The position numbers were made by a program, and so were the translations under genes. From JAPOUP01 sp026708635 (GTDB taxonomy: Bacteria; Pseudomonadota; Alphaproteobacteria; Rhodobacterales; Rhodobacteraceae), in NCBI GenBank assembly GCA_965200115.1, contig OZ241336.1, positions 682,001-746,000 of the forward strand: a DNA stretch of 64,000 bases. Direction: 5' to 3'. Under the pieces are notes generated by a model. The model was not told the origin of the DNA, ran no database searches, and saw nothing but the letters and a program-made list of their open reading frames with translations. The stretch's first letter is position 1. Each line of letters begins with the position of its first letter. Below, one piece after another: positions 1 to 9,433 of the stretch.

Positions 1-597
1 ATTCATTCTGGCAAGTTCGCGGGCGAGCCCCAGTTTTCCGTCCTTCACGCCGAGCATCTCTTCATAGTGGCCATAGCAACGGGCGCTGTCGGATCTGAGA
101 ATCTCCAGAACCCGCTCAGCCTCGGTACCTGACAGCACCTGTCCGCGCCCCTGACTGTTCTCCGCCGACTGCGCGGCGAGAGATTCCGAAGCGGGTATGT
201 AGAATTCCCGATCAAGAATTGAATAGCGGGCCGAGTATTCGTTCACGTTGGCGGTACGGTGGCGGATCCATTGGCGGGCGACGAACACCGGCAATTTGAC
301 GTGCAGCTTGATCTCGCACATCTCGAACGGAGTCGAGTGCCAATGGCGCATGAGATAGCGTATCAGCCCCTCGTCGTTCGAGACGGATTTCGTGCCCTTG
401 CCGTAGCTCACGCGGGCCGCCTGGCAGATGGCCGCGTCATCGCCCATGTAGTCGATGACCCGAATAAAGCCATGATCGAGCACGTCGTAGGCGTTGTGGA
501 GATGCTCCTCCATCCCGGGCGAGACGGATCGTGAAGTCTGGTTCCGCGAGCGTTTCAGCGTATCGACTTCCGCCTGCTGTTCAATGGTCAACGGCAT
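1..597 (-). CDS. thyX: Flavin-dependent thymidylate synthase ThyX (3' end off window)
   Basis: ThyX makes dTMP from dUMP using methylenetetrahydrofolate, FAD and NADPH, in the cytoplasm. Read on the minus strand, 199 residues are visible and the frame runs off the window's left edge with no stop, so the C-terminus is missing. The family signature RHRxxNxxExSxRYS is present (RHRTANVNEYSARYS), preceded by the conserved HxxTPFE segment (HSTPFEMCEIK). The start MPLTIEQQ is preceded by GGAGAG at a good distance. The family usually has 220-310 residues, so perhaps 80-100 residues lie outside. Identification is secure; only completeness is unknown. Confidence 0.95.
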   Translation of the reverse strand, partial: MPLTIEQQAEVDTLKRSRNQTSRSVSPGMEEHLHNAYDVLDHGFIRVIDYMGDDAAICQAARVSYGKGTKSVSNDEGLIRYLMRHWHSTPFEMCEIKLHVKLPVFVARQWIRHRTANVNEYSARYSILDREFYIPASESLAAQSAENSQGRGQVLSGTEAERVLEILRSDSARCYGHYEEMLGVKDGKLGLARELARMN

Positions 598-1551
598 CGG
601 TGGCTCTCTCCGTTACAGATCTTTTTCCGATTCGGGGCAGCGACTTCACTGACGCGGATTTCCGTGCCCGCGAAGTGACGAAAGTCCTCCGCGGCGGCCC
701 CCAACCCGCGGTTCGGAACTTCGGAAACCCCGACCTGATCACCGAGCGCGAGTCGCCAATCCATGGCACAGTCGCTGACCGACCGCGGGAATTCAATCCC
801 ATGCCTGCCGGGAACATGTCATAGGCATCGCCGATCAGGCGGATCGGGCCACCGTCGAAGTCCCGGCCATCCATCGTCCGGTATCCAGAAGCCTGGCGCA
901 ATCAACTTTCCATTCGGCCGCGTATCGTGTTCCGATGGGCCTACCCGCAGCCGGCGGAGCATTCTCCAACTGGAAGGAAATCCTGGCATGAATCCCCCTC
1001 GTGATTGTCGCTCCGCTGGCCGACAGGGAGGATCCCGCTCTCATTCAGCCGGATTCCGGCGATCTCACCTGAAAAGCGCTCTTCGAACTTTCTGGACGGG
1101 CCGCAAACGGTTTGGTCCGTCTTGGCTTATAGCGATGTGACCGCTTCGCGACGCAGACCGGGAAATCAACGCACGCACTGGCGATATGTCTCGCCCACCT
1201 GCGAACCGGAGCGCTGTTCCCGCACCTGAACACCACCCACACAGCCGCCGAAGCGGACCACTTTCCTCGCGCCGCCAAGCCACGCACCATGGTCCGCGAC
1301 GCGGATGTCGAAAAACTTCCGGCTCATATCGCCGACACCTCGGCGGCATGGGGTATCGTTTCCGCGGCACATGAGCCGGAAGGCACCGTATTGTGCGGAG
1401 GCCGTCAGGCGGCGTGGCGAAAGGTTGATGCGATGGACGTCGGGATAACGACGAACTCGACATCCTGTCATCGCTCCCGCTCCACGATAAACGGGTGTTG
1501 CGTCTCATTCCGAGAGCACTAGACTTGGATAAAGACTATTGGAGCGAGAGA
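598..1551. other. Long stretch without a recognisable gene
   Basis: No frame on either strand has both a plausible start and a familiar domain. The plus-strand frame at about 1187-1430 has coding-like GC-rich third positions and may be a decayed gene fragment, but I cannot name its family. The last bases hold the leader of gloA. Confidence 0.4.
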
Positions 1552-1980
1552 ATGGGAATCACCTATCTGCACACTATGGTCCGCGTGAGGGATCTGGAGA
1601 AATCCATGGCGTTCTACGCGCTTCTCGGGCTGGAAGAGACTCGCCGGATTGAAAACGAAAGCGGACGGTTCACGCTCGTGTTCATGTCACCGCCGGGGCA
1701 GCAAAACGCCCATGTCGAACTGACCCACAACTGGGATGGAGATGACGGGCTGCCGTCGGACAGCCGCCACTTTGGCCACCTTGCCTATTCGGTTGACGAC
1801 ATTTACGAGACGTGTGAGCATCTCCGGAACAATGGGGTGGTCATCAACCGCCCGCCAAGGGATGGGCATATGGCGTTTGTGCGCTCGCCGGACAATGTGT
1901 CCATCGAGCTTCTGCAGGCAGGCGACGCACTACCGCCGGCGGAGCCATGGGCCAGCATGGAAAATACCGGGCATTGGTGA
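1552..1980 (+). CDS. gloA: Lactoylglutathione lyase (glyoxalase I)
   Basis: Glyoxalase I isomerises the hemithioacetal of methylglyoxal and glutathione to S-lactoylglutathione, a cytosolic detoxification step. The 142-residue protein has the two beta-alpha-beta-beta-beta modules of the VOC fold. The metal ligands are visible at the expected positions: His7 (LHT), Glu56 (HVELT), His76 (GHLAYSV) and Glu119 (SIELL), matching His5/Glu56/His74/Glu122 of the E. coli enzyme. I chose the ATG at 1552, 7 bases after GGAGCGAGA, because MGITYLHTMVRV is the normal N-terminus; an in-frame start 57 bases upstream would add an unrelated tail. It stands alone between two gene-free stretches. Confidence 0.93.
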   Translation: MGITYLHTMVRVRDLEKSMAFYALLGLEETRRIENESGRFTLVFMSPPGQQNAHVELTHNWDGDDGLPSDSRHFGHLAYSVDDIYETCEHLRNNGVVINRPPRDGHMAFVRSPDNVSIELLQAGDALPPAEPWASMENTGHW

Positions 1981-2402
1981 TGCCGGCGCTTGCGAGGGCG
2001 TCCCAAGCCTCCGTGGCAGGCTTCGATCCTCCACCTCGACACCGATGAAATTCCAGTGAGGCATCCTTTGCCCCCGCGGCAGGGTGGTGGCGCGATGGCC
2101 GCATTCTTGATGGTGGGCCCGAGGCTTCGCGACCCTAAACCGGTTCGAGACCGGACGGCCCGAGCCCCAAATGTTTCCGACCCCTCCGGAATCGTGAACG
2201 CATACCATAATGCATCCCCGCCCCTCGTGACGTTCGGCCAACCGAACCCGTCCGGTCCCGCTGCCTTACGGACTGGCGGCCAAGGCTGGCTGGCTGGCGG
2301 AGATGCAGGTCGACGCCGGCATCACGGCTAGGCCGGTCCATGCCCCGGCAAAGACCGGATATAGGAAAACCCGTCCTGCCGCGGAGTTCCATGCGTCGCT
2401 CA
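1981..2402. other. Gap between gloA and sdhE, nothing recognised
   Basis: About 420 bases between the 3' ends of two convergent genes. A T-arm-like string occurs near 2143-2157, but no cloverleaf can be built around it. I see no gene. Confidence 0.5.
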
Positions 2403-2681
2403 CTAAACACACCGCGCACGTCCCGCACCGAGATGCGCGGCGATGTCCTCAATCAGACCTAAATACCGCTCAGGCGCGCGCGCCTGTCCCGTGACCCATG
2501 CATAGAGTTCCTGATCGCTTTCGCGCAAGAGAGCTTCGTAAACATCAAGGGCGACGCCATCCATCGAGGCAAGCCTGCACCTAGCGTAGTTTCCGAGAAT
2601 CAAGTCCATCTCCCGTGTTCCACGCCGGATTGAGCGCATATGCAGTCGCTTCCGCAGCTTTCCTGACCTCTCTTCCGTCAC
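2403..2681 (-). CDS. sdhE: FAD assembly factor SdhE (succinate dehydrogenase assembly factor 2)
   Basis: SdhE promotes covalent attachment of FAD to the flavoprotein subunit of succinate dehydrogenase or fumarate reductase. The 92-residue protein carries the family signature RGTREMD (RGxxEMD) around residues 20-26, followed by the helical DUF339 core (YARCRL, LRESDQELYAWVTG). The start is GTG at 2681, 2 bases after the stop of the upstream XRE gene (TGA-TC-GTG). An internal ATG at 2639 would cut off the first helix, so GTG is preferred. The spacing implies cotranscription and probably translational coupling with the regulator upstream. Confidence 0.88.
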   Translation of the reverse strand: MTEERSGKLRKRLHMRSIRRGTREMDLILGNYARCRLASMDGVALDVYEALLRESDQELYAWVTGQARAPERYLGLIEDIAAHLGAGRARCV

Positions 2682-2683
2682 GA

Positions 2684-3076
2684 TCAGCCTTTCAGCGCGC
2701 TCCGCAAACGTTTCTCGAGAGCGCCAAGCCTGTCCGCGGACTGCAGAAACACGCCCCGGACCTGCCGAATCTCCATCAGCAGCGCGGCGACATCGCCATC
2801 GATTCCGCTGTCACCGGGTGCCGCGATACCTTCACCCTCACCTCTCAGCAACCAAATAAGCGACACATTGAGCACACCGGCGAGCATCTGAAGTTTGTTG
2901 GCTCTCGGCTCCGTCCTGTCGTCTTCCCAAGCCTGTATGGTGCGCAGTTTCACTCCAAGTTTCCTCGCGAGCTCGGACTGGCTGAGGCCAAGTGTCTCGC
3001 GCCCCGCCACGACACGGTCACCAAACGTCGCGGCTTCATCTGAGTACCATCCCTCTTCGGTATCGGTATCGGTCAT
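2684..3076 (-). CDS. XRE-family helix-turn-helix regulator
   Basis: A 130-residue DNA-binding protein. Residues about 16-75 form a Cro/C1-type HTH: the segments GLSQSELARKLGV and IQAWEDDRTEPRANK are the two recognition helices and the loop after them. The C-terminal 50 residues look helical and may dimerise (LLMEIRQVRGVF, LGALEKRLRSAL). The start was placed at 3076, six bases after GGAGG; a longer frame exists upstream but lacks a ribosome site. Its target is unknown. It is 2 bases upstream of sdhE, so control of sdhE or of itself is a reasonable guess, not shown by sequence. Confidence 0.82.
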   Translation of the reverse strand: MTDTDTEEGWYSDEAATFGDRVVAGRETLGLSQSELARKLGVKLRTIQAWEDDRTEPRANKLQMLAGVLNVSLIWLLRGEGEGIAAPGDSGIDGDVAALLMEIRQVRGVFLQSADRLGALEKRLRSALKG

Positions 3077-3676
3077 TTCATGCCTCCGAAATCGTGTCAT
3101 CGGGCTCGGATTTTCCGGACCCAACGGAATCGACGCACGGTATATACCAATCCGGGAACGTTTTCACACATAACCACGGCATGGCCCTAAAGACGCGGCT
3201 TCAGGCGCGGGCGGTGGGCCGGTGACGCGATAGGGCAAAGCGACCCGCGAAGCCGGCCGGTGAGGCGTGACTCCCGGACCGCCCGACTGGACGGTAAGCT
3301 GAAAACGTCACGTGCTTCGAGGTCGCAACGGAATTACGCATCGAGGCCCGCCTTGCCGGCATGCGGGCGACCTGTGCCTTGGGCATGTCCCGCGCGGCCA
3401 GCTCCCGGATCCGGACACGAACCGGTCTCCCTGGCCGCCGGGGCTACCCGATGTGACCACAGAGGGTCCGCGCGCGGCCGTTTTCAGGAGAAGAACATGA
3501 ACCCGTCCACCCAACCCCGTATATCCGACGTGCCGGATCACACCCGCGATCCCCGGTTCAATTCCCGCTCAAAGGCCCGATGCGCCGTGATCAAGGCCAT
3601 CCTGAACGTACCCGACGGGACCGGGCTTTTGGCGCGGGGGAAGACGACGCTCAGGACACGGTCGTCCCGGTTGGGA
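3077..3676. other. Gene-free stretch of 600 bases
   Basis: A good ribosome site (AGGAGAAG) precedes an ATG at 3497 on the plus strand, but the frame downstream has no recognisable domain and runs antisense through the better-supported small membrane protein at 3677-3889. I see no convincing gene. Confidence 0.45.
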
Positions 3677-3889
3677 TCAGACGGGTGGTGCGGGCCAGCG
3701 GATGAGGATACCGAGAACGGCGATGACCAGGACCGCGGTGCCCAGGACCAAACCGACCACCCAGCGCTGGTTCTCCCTGTCGCGTACCGCGGCTTCCTTA
3801 TCGCGCCGCTCCGCGTCTTCGCGAAAGCTGGCCATGTCCGTTCGAAACCCTTCCAGGGTCGCGGCAAGATCGGCTTTCATGATCTCCAT
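3677..3889 (-). CDS. Small membrane-anchored coiled-coil protein
   Basis: The 70-residue product has a charged helical N-terminal half with heptad-like pattern (TLEGFRTDMASFREDAERRD) and a C-terminal transmembrane helix (about residues 45-65: VVGLVLGTAVLVIAVLGILI). This is the layout of DUF1640/Bdr-like tail-anchored proteins, whose cellular role is poorly known. The reading frame stays open upstream of the ATG for 23 more codons and still reads like the same coiled coil (RALEKQLALVQKDM). The only candidate for a longer start is an ATA at 3949. The annotated start may therefore be internal, or the original ATG may be lost. Confidence 0.6.
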   Translation of the reverse strand: MEIMKADLAATLEGFRTDMASFREDAERRDKEAAVRDRENQRWVVGLVLGTAVLVIAVLGILIRWPAPPV

Positions 3890-4114
3890 ATCCTTCTGTA
3901 CGAGCGCCAGCTGCTTCTCCAGCGCGCGGGTGTCGGGTGTGTCGGTTATTGTCTCAACTTAAGGACGTCCCCGTGACGATCATGGCCGCGGCAAACACGA
4001 AATTCACCGCTCCCGGGAAATACCGAAACCCGAGCGGACCGTCTGGAACACGTCCGGAGGTGAGTTGGCCAGACCAAACCGCGATCAAGATCGCTGACGG
4101 CCTGGTGACATCCA

Positions 4115-5470
4115 TCATACCGGCAGACGGGACACGCCATCTGTCCAGAACCGGTGCATCATCAAAGCCGCGGCGCAGGACAGACCGATCACCAGGCCGA
4201 GCCAAATACCCACACCGTTCCAACCTATCCAGAAGCCAATGATGTAGCATGACGGGATGCCGATCAGCCAATAGGAAACCAGCGCGTGCACCAACGGTAT
4301 CCTGGTGTCCTGCAAACCCCTCAGTAGGCCGAGGGCGACAACCTGCGCACCGTCGACGAGCTGGAACAGCGCCGCCACGGCAAGCAGAGACACACCGATG
4401 GCCATGATCGCCGGGCGGTCGGGATCATCCGCATCGAGAAACATTCCCAACAGAAGCTCAGGTGCCGACAGGTAAACGACCATGGTCAGAAGGGCGAACG
4501 CTGCCGAGACCAGCACCGTAACCTTGGCGCCATCCCGCAGAAAGACCCCATCATTTCTTCCAAGCGCCTGCCCGACCCGCACCGTCGCCGCCTGGCTCAT
4601 GCCAAGATGCACCATAAAGGTCATGGCCGCGAGTTGGGTGGCGATTCCGTGCGCGGCGAGTGACAGGGTGCCAACCCAGCCCATCATCAGCGCCGTTGCC
4701 GAGAACAATCCGCTCTCCGCCAGGTTCGTCAGGCCAATCGGCCATCCAAGATGGAAAACGCGGCGGAACCCCTCGGGATCAGGGCTCCAGAGACGCCGGA
4801 AGAGGACATATTGCGGCGTCACGAACGCACAGTAAGTGACCAACACACCCAAGGTCACCACCTGCGTGAGGACGGAAGCGGCCGCCGCGCCCCGCAATCC
4901 CAGCTCGGGCGCACCGAACCTGCCGAATATCAGAACGTAGTTCAGCGCCCCGTTCAGCACCGCGGCCCATACGGTGACCCACAGCACTGCCTGGGTCCGC
5001 TCAAGAGCGGCGAGGTAGCTCTTAAGGACCATTACGACAAGCGACGGGGCCATGCCGATTGAGAGGATCGCGAGATATCTCGACGCGAGTTCGGCGATCC
5101 GCGGCTCCTGACCGAGCGCCAGGAGTATGGGTTTCGACCAAACCATTAGCGGAATGACGGCAATGCCGTACAGCGCTGAAATCCACACTCCCATTCTTGT
5201 CACCCGGCGGACTTGGGTGGAGTTTCGCTCCGTCGCCGCCGACGCGACCATTGGAAGCACGGCAAAGGCGAAGCCGGAACCCATGATGAACAGAACGAAC
5301 GCGAAGGACCACGCAAGCGTGGCGGCCGCCAACGCCTCGGCGCTGTATCTACCGAGCATGATGCTATCGGTGACGCCAATCGCGATCTGGGCCAGATGAC
5401 TGCCGACAAGCGGCAGTCCCAGAGCCAGAAGCGCGGCGGCGTGGCCCGCGTATGTCTGGCGCCTGTCCAT
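4115..5470 (-). CDS. MATE-family multidrug efflux protein
   Basis: An inner-membrane exporter that extrudes drugs or cationic metabolites against a Na+ or H+ gradient. The 451 residues match the usual MATE length and contain twelve hydrophobic segments in two related halves. Typical family segments are GLPLVGSHLAQIAIGVTDSI near the N-terminus, AALFQLVDGAQVVALGLLRG in the second half, and the GLRGAAAASVLTQ loop. The start is the ATG at 5470 (MDRRQTYAG); no strong ribosome site precedes it. The substrate cannot be told from sequence. It resembles the NorM/DinF branch generally. Confidence 0.9.
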   Translation of the reverse strand: MDRRQTYAGHAAALLALGLPLVGSHLAQIAIGVTDSIMLGRYSAEALAAATLAWSFAFVLFIMGSGFAFAVLPMVASAATERNSTQVRRVTRMGVWISALYGIAVIPLMVWSKPILLALGQEPRIAELASRYLAILSIGMAPSLVVMVLKSYLAALERTQAVLWVTVWAAVLNGALNYVLIFGRFGAPELGLRGAAAASVLTQVVTLGVLVTYCAFVTPQYVLFRRLWSPDPEGFRRVFHLGWPIGLTNLAESGLFSATALMMGWVGTLSLAAHGIATQLAAMTFMVHLGMSQAATVRVGQALGRNDGVFLRDGAKVTVLVSAAFALLTMVVYLSAPELLLGMFLDADDPDRPAIMAIGVSLLAVAALFQLVDGAQVVALGLLRGLQDTRIPLVHALVSYWLIGIPSCYIIGFWIGWNGVGIWLGLVIGLSCAAALMMHRFWTDGVSRLPV

Positions 5471-5629
5471 TACGGCCGCTTAATTCAGATGCCGGACTCC
5501 CGCAACCGCATTAATCCCCTCCGTCTCGATGGGTACGCAAGTCCCCTCCCGGACATGCATGGCTGTCCCAAACGACCGTTCACGGATCGCGGGCCAGAGT
5601 CCCCAGGCGTGACGGTATCTCCAGACGGT

Positions 5630-6025
5630 TCAGTTTGGGGACACGGGAACGATCATGCCCATCGCCGCTCCGGTGGGATCCTGCAGGATCACGATCCGGC
5701 CCGTGTCGGGCACGTCGAATGGCTCGCGGAGCACCAGGCCTCCCGCGGACTTGGTGGTGGCTACGGCCACGTCCATGTCATCAACCGCGAAATAGCTGAA
5801 CCAGTGCGCCGGCACTCCGTCGAGGTGCGTCATGGCCGACATATCCATAATCCCGGCGACTCGCTGATCACCTTTCATGGCGATGTGATATGTTCCGGAT
5901 CCATCCATCATCGACACCGTTTCGAAGGTCCATCCACAGACGTCGCCATAATATCTGACCGCGGCGTCGACGTCGCGGGTCATCAACTCCGTCCACCAGA
6001 CCATTCCATGCTTGTCGGGCATCAT
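5630..6025 (-). CDS. VOC-family (glyoxalase/bleomycin-resistance-like) protein
   Basis: 131 residues with two VOC half-modules. The first starts with GMVWWTELMTRDVDAAVRYY and the second with WFSYFAVDDMDVA, ending ILQDPTGAAMGMIVP. This two-module layout with a DPTGA ending is common in the CFP-30-like subgroup of unknown substrate. A very strong ribosome site (AAGGAGG) lies upstream of ATGATG, fixing the start. The usual glyoxalase I ligand set is not evident, so it should not be called a glyoxalase. It is transcribed toward the MATE gene with a 159-base gap and may or may not share its transcript. Confidence 0.85.
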   Translation of the reverse strand: MMPDKHGMVWWTELMTRDVDAAVRYYGDVCGWTFETVSMMDGSGTYHIAMKGDQRVAGIMDMSAMTHLDGVPAHWFSYFAVDDMDVAVATTKSAGGLVLREPFDVPDTGRIVILQDPTGAAMGMIVPVSPN

Positions 6026-6480
6026 GTATCCTCCTTCTATTTCAAACGTCGTGGCTTCAATGACTTGATCCGGATCTCAGTGTCGGTTGCCTCTCGGTGA
6101 CATTCACCCCCCGTTTTGTCAAGCTGACGCCCGGAGCCTCGGGGCGGCGGCCGGAACTCGAAATCCATAGCCCGCTAATACCGCCCCGACAGTCGGCCTT
6201 CCGCTCCATCAGGCACGTGGCCGCGCGCGGAACCACCTTCCACTTCGTGAGACACCCCCGGAAAGCCCGCGCCCCGACCTGCGGCAGCAGCGGAATGGCG
6301 AAAAACCGGAGAGGTACCCGCAAACGGAAATTTGGGTCACGCTACCCGGAATTCGGGAAGGTGACCCGACGTCGAACGGTAACGTCACGCGGCATGCCAT
6401 TTACAGTGTTTCCGATAGGTGCCAAAAGCTGCGTGTCCTTTACCGTCCCCGTTACACAAATCCCTTCAGGGAGACTTCCG
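6026..6480. other. Divergent intergenic region, no gene seen
   Basis: About 455 bases between divergently transcribed genes. It must hold promoters for the VOC gene and the HAD operon, but I cannot point to convincing -35/-10 pairs. Confidence 0.4.
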
Positions 6481-7173
6481 ATGTCAATACGGATCTGCGT
6501 CTTCGATGCCTATGGCACGCTCTTTGACGTGGCGGCAGCCGCGCGCGAGGCCGCCGGACGGCCCGGGAGCGGCAACCTCTCGGCCGTTTGGCGGAAACTC
6601 GCATCGGACTGGCGGACAAAGCAGCTCGAGTACACCTGGCTGCGCACCGTGGCGGATGCGCATACGGATTTCTGGACAGTCACCGAGAACGCGCTTGACT
6701 GGGCGATGGAGGCGTCGGAGCTCGCCGACCCGGAACTTCGGGAGCGTCTTCTGGCACTGTATTTCGAGCTCTCGGCCTATCCGGAAGTTCCGGACACACT
6801 GGCGAAACTGAGAAGTGCGGGGTTTACCACGGCTATCCTTTCAAATGGCGAACCGAACATGCTGCGGGGCGCGGTCGAGAGCGCCGGAGTCGCGGACCTG
6901 CTTAACGGGATTCTGAGCGCTGAGGACGCTGGCGTGTTCAAGCCCCATAGAAAAGTTTACGAACTGGTTGGGCAACGCTTTGGCACGCAACCGCATGAAG
7001 TGCTGTTTGTCTCGTCAAACGGATGGGACGCGGCGCATGCGGCGGGATTCGGGTTCCGGTCAGTCTGGGTCAAGCGCGCAAACGCGCCCATGGACCGGCT
7101 ACCCTGGGAGCCGAAGCAGGTGGTGCGTGATCTGTCCGCGATACCTGACATCGCGGTCCGGAATGATGCGTAG
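6481..7173 (+). CDS. Haloacid dehalogenase type II-like hydrolase
   Basis: The 230-residue protein belongs to the HAD superfamily, subgroup of L-2-haloacid dehalogenases, which hydrolyse 2-haloalkanoates to 2-hydroxy acids. All four HAD motifs can be seen: FDAYGTLFD at the N-terminus with the nucleophilic Asp, LSNGEPNML (motif II), FKPHRKVYELV with the motif III Lys, and SSNGWDAAHAAGFG (motif IV). The SNG and SSNGWD signatures are typical of type II dehalogenases rather than phosphatases. The start ATG at 6481 follows GGGAGACTTCCG. The stop overlaps the start of the next gene, so it is the first gene of a three-gene coupled operon. Confidence 0.88.
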   Translation: MSIRICVFDAYGTLFDVAAAAREAAGRPGSGNLSAVWRKLASDWRTKQLEYTWLRTVADAHTDFWTVTENALDWAMEASELADPELRERLLALYFELSAYPEVPDTLAKLRSAGFTTAILSNGEPNMLRGAVESAGVADLLNGILSAEDAGVFKPHRKVYELVGQRFGTQPHEVLFVSSNGWDAAHAAGFGFRSVWVKRANAPMDRLPWEPKQVVRDLSAIPDIAVRNDA

Positions 7174-7996
7174 GTTCCGGACCCATGACGGCCTTACACT
7201 GGCGTTCAGGGACGAGGGCCGGGGCCCGCCACTTCTATGCCTCCCCGGCCTCACGCGGAACTCCGCGGACTTCGACTACCTCGCGCCGCATCTCTCCGGT
7301 GTCCGCCTGATACTGCCGGATTACCGGGGGCGCGGCGAATCCGATTGGGCCGATCCGTCGACATATACCGTCGCGGTCGAATCCCGGGACGTTCTGGCGC
7401 TTCTGGACCACCTCGGGGTAACCGCCGCCGCGGTACTCGGCACGTCCCGGGGAGGATTGATCGCGATGGTTCTGGCGGCCACCTCAAAACACCGGCTACT
7501 CGGCGTCTGCCTGAATGATATCGGACCGGTCATCGACGGAAGCGGACTTGAGAAAATCCGCGGTTACGTCGGAAAAAACCCGCCACAGGCTTCACTCCAT
7601 GAGGTGGCAAGGGCCCAGACCGAGCTGAGGACCGGGTTCGCCAATGTTCCCGAAAGTCGCTGGCTGGAAGATGCCCGGAGGCGTTTCGTCGTCGCCGAAG
7701 CCGGACTCACGATCAACTACGACCCTGAGCTGGCGCGCATATTCGATAGCCGATCGGACGAATCGGCGACCGCCATTCCGGATCCCTGGTCAATGTTCGG
7801 CGCTCTGGAGGGTTTGCCGGTCACATTGGTCCGGGGCGTAAACTCGGATATACTGTCTTCTGGGACAGCCGAGGAAATGCACCGCCGCCGTCCGGATATG
7901 ATATATGCGGAAGTCCCCGACCGTGGCCATACGCCATTTCTGGACGAGCCGGAGTCGCTTGACGCAATCCGCGCCTGGTTGGCGAAACTGGCGTGA
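7163..7996 (+). CDS. Alpha/beta-fold hydrolase
   Basis: 277 residues of a classical alpha/beta hydrolase. The oxyanion-hole region LCLPGLTRNSADF is followed by DYRGRGESD, the nucleophile elbow GTSRGG with Ser95, and the catalytic histidine in DRGHTPFLDEPE (about His256). The start is the tandem ATGATG at 7163-7168, inside the last codons of the HAD gene, so translation is probably coupled. Its stop overlaps the GTG start of the next gene by four bases. The substrate is unknown. Together with the dehalogenase-like gene it may hydrolyse an ester, lactone or haloester, but this is inference from position only. Confidence 0.88.
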   Translation: MMRRFRTHDGLTLAFRDEGRGPPLLCLPGLTRNSADFDYLAPHLSGVRLILPDYRGRGESDWADPSTYTVAVESRDVLALLDHLGVTAAAVLGTSRGGLIAMVLAATSKHRLLGVCLNDIGPVIDGSGLEKIRGYVGKNPPQASLHEVARAQTELRTGFANVPESRWLEDARRRFVVAEAGLTINYDPELARIFDSRSDESATAIPDPWSMFGALEGLPVTLVRGVNSDILSSGTAEEMHRRRPDMIYAEVPDRGHTPFLDEPESLDAIRAWLAKLA

Positions 7997-8988
7997 ACCT
8001 GGAATTGATCGAGGCCGCCGCCAAAAGGCTCCGGGGGCGGATCCGCCGCACGCCGCTGCTGCATTCGCGGCTTCTGGACCGCATTGCCGGTCGCCGTGTG
8101 CTCGTAAAGGCGGAGTGCCTCCAGCATACGGGCAGCTTCAAGTTCCGCGGGGGCTGGTCAGCCATCTCGGCGCTTCCCGGGGAACTGCGTTCGAACGGCG
8201 TGGTCGCGTTTTCAAGCGGTAACCATGCGCAGGGCGTGGCCCTCGCGGCGACCTGCCACGGAACTCCGTCCGTGATCGTCATGCCACAGGACGCCCCGAG
8301 GCCGAAGATCCAGAACACCCGCGCCTTCGGTGGTGAGGTGATCCTGTACGACAGGGCCGGCGGCGAAAACCGTGACGCTGTGGGCGCCAGGCTGTCCGAG
8401 GAACGCGGGCTCACGCTGATCCACCCGTTTGATGAGCCCCAGGTGATTGCCGGACAGGGAACGGTGGGACTGGAGATCGCCGCGCAGATCGAGGAATTCG
8501 GCGTCAGGCGCGCGGACGTGCTGGTTTGCTGCGGCGGCGGCGGGCTGACCGCGGGAATAGGACTCGCTCTGGAGGCGAGAGCGCCGGAACTGCGGACGCG
8601 TCCAGTCGAACCGCAGCGCTTCGACGATGTGACACGTTCATTGATCTCCGGCAGGATCGAACGCAACGGGACGACGACAGGATCGGCCTGCGACGCGATC
8701 CTCACCGAGTCTCCGGGTAAGATCACGTTTCCCGTACTGCGGCGGCTATGCGGTCCGGGTATAGTGGTCAGTGACCATGAATGCCTCCGCGCGATGGCCG
8801 CCGCGTTTCACCATCTGAAAATCGTTATCGAGCCCGGCGGAGCCGCCGCGCTCGCGGCGGCCCTTTACCATCCGAATGCGGTTACGGGCGAGACGGTCAT
8901 CGTTGTGGCGACCGGCGGTAATGTGGAGACGTCACTGTTCGCCTCCGCGCTGGATACCTACAACCAATATGGCCGCGCGGTCATCTGA
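7993..8988 (+). CDS. PLP-dependent threonine/serine dehydratase-like enzyme
   Basis: 331 residues, fold type II PLP enzyme related to threonine/serine dehydratase, serine racemase and hydroxyaspartate ammonia-lyase. The PLP lysine is Lys50 in the motif GSFKFRGG. The substrate loop SSGNHAQGVAL and the glycine-rich phosphate-binding loop CCGGGGLTAGIG are intact, and the C-terminus has EPGGAAALAA and ATGGNVE. There is no ACT regulatory domain, so it is the short catabolic type. The GTG start overlaps the stop of the hydrolase (GTGA). Which amino acid it deaminates cannot be decided; beta-elimination of a hydroxy amino acid is expected. Confidence 0.88.
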   Translation: MNLELIEAAAKRLRGRIRRTPLLHSRLLDRIAGRRVLVKAECLQHTGSFKFRGGWSAISALPGELRSNGVVAFSSGNHAQGVALAATCHGTPSVIVMPQDAPRPKIQNTRAFGGEVILYDRAGGENRDAVGARLSEERGLTLIHPFDEPQVIAGQGTVGLEIAAQIEEFGVRRADVLVCCGGGGLTAGIGLALEARAPELRTRPVEPQRFDDVTRSLISGRIERNGTTTGSACDAILTESPGKITFPVLRRLCGPGIVVSDHECLRAMAAAFHHLKIVIEPGGAAALAAALYHPNAVTGETVIVVATGGNVETSLFASALDTYNQYGRAVI

Positions 8989-9433
8989 TCCGGCATCTAC
9001 CCGCTCCGAAAGCCTTGTGGACTCCGCGGCTTCGCCGCCAACGGGCAGAGCGGCGAATTCGAGCCTCCTACGGTAAGACCCCGACGCGCGAAGCCGCGCT
9101 ATGGGCGGGAGCGGGCCTCACACGTCGCCCCCGGAATCACCGCGCGCGGAATCAATACGGTCTACGGACACGCGTTTATTTGATGACGGGGACAGTAGTG
9201 ACGATCCCGTCAGTGCGCGGTCGGGCAAAGGCACTGATCGGAAACACCAATCGCGAAAATGACCGGGGCCGGGCCCTGAAGGTTCGACATCTTTCCTCAG
9301 GGTATCGACGAAACCGTGCTTCTGGACACGTGAGCCGATTAGGTGCATCGGTGAGCTAGGTGACGGGATGGAGCCGCCGGGTCGTGCGGACCCGCGGCGC
9401 CATCGCCCGACTTACCCGAGATCAGGAGTTTCC
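8989..9433. other. Gap before the BKACE gene, no gene seen
   Basis: About 445 bases with no plausible coding frame. The last bases carry the AGGAG ribosome site of the next gene (9424-9428). Confidence 0.45.

Noticed and set aside
2100..2175. tRNA-like T-arm (GGTTCGAGACC)
   Set aside because: The T-loop lacks the final pyrimidine, and no acceptor stem or anticodon arm can be formed around it.
3497..3976. Plus-strand frame with a strong ribosome site
   Set aside because: No domain, and most of it is antisense to the better-supported coiled-coil gene at 3677-3889.
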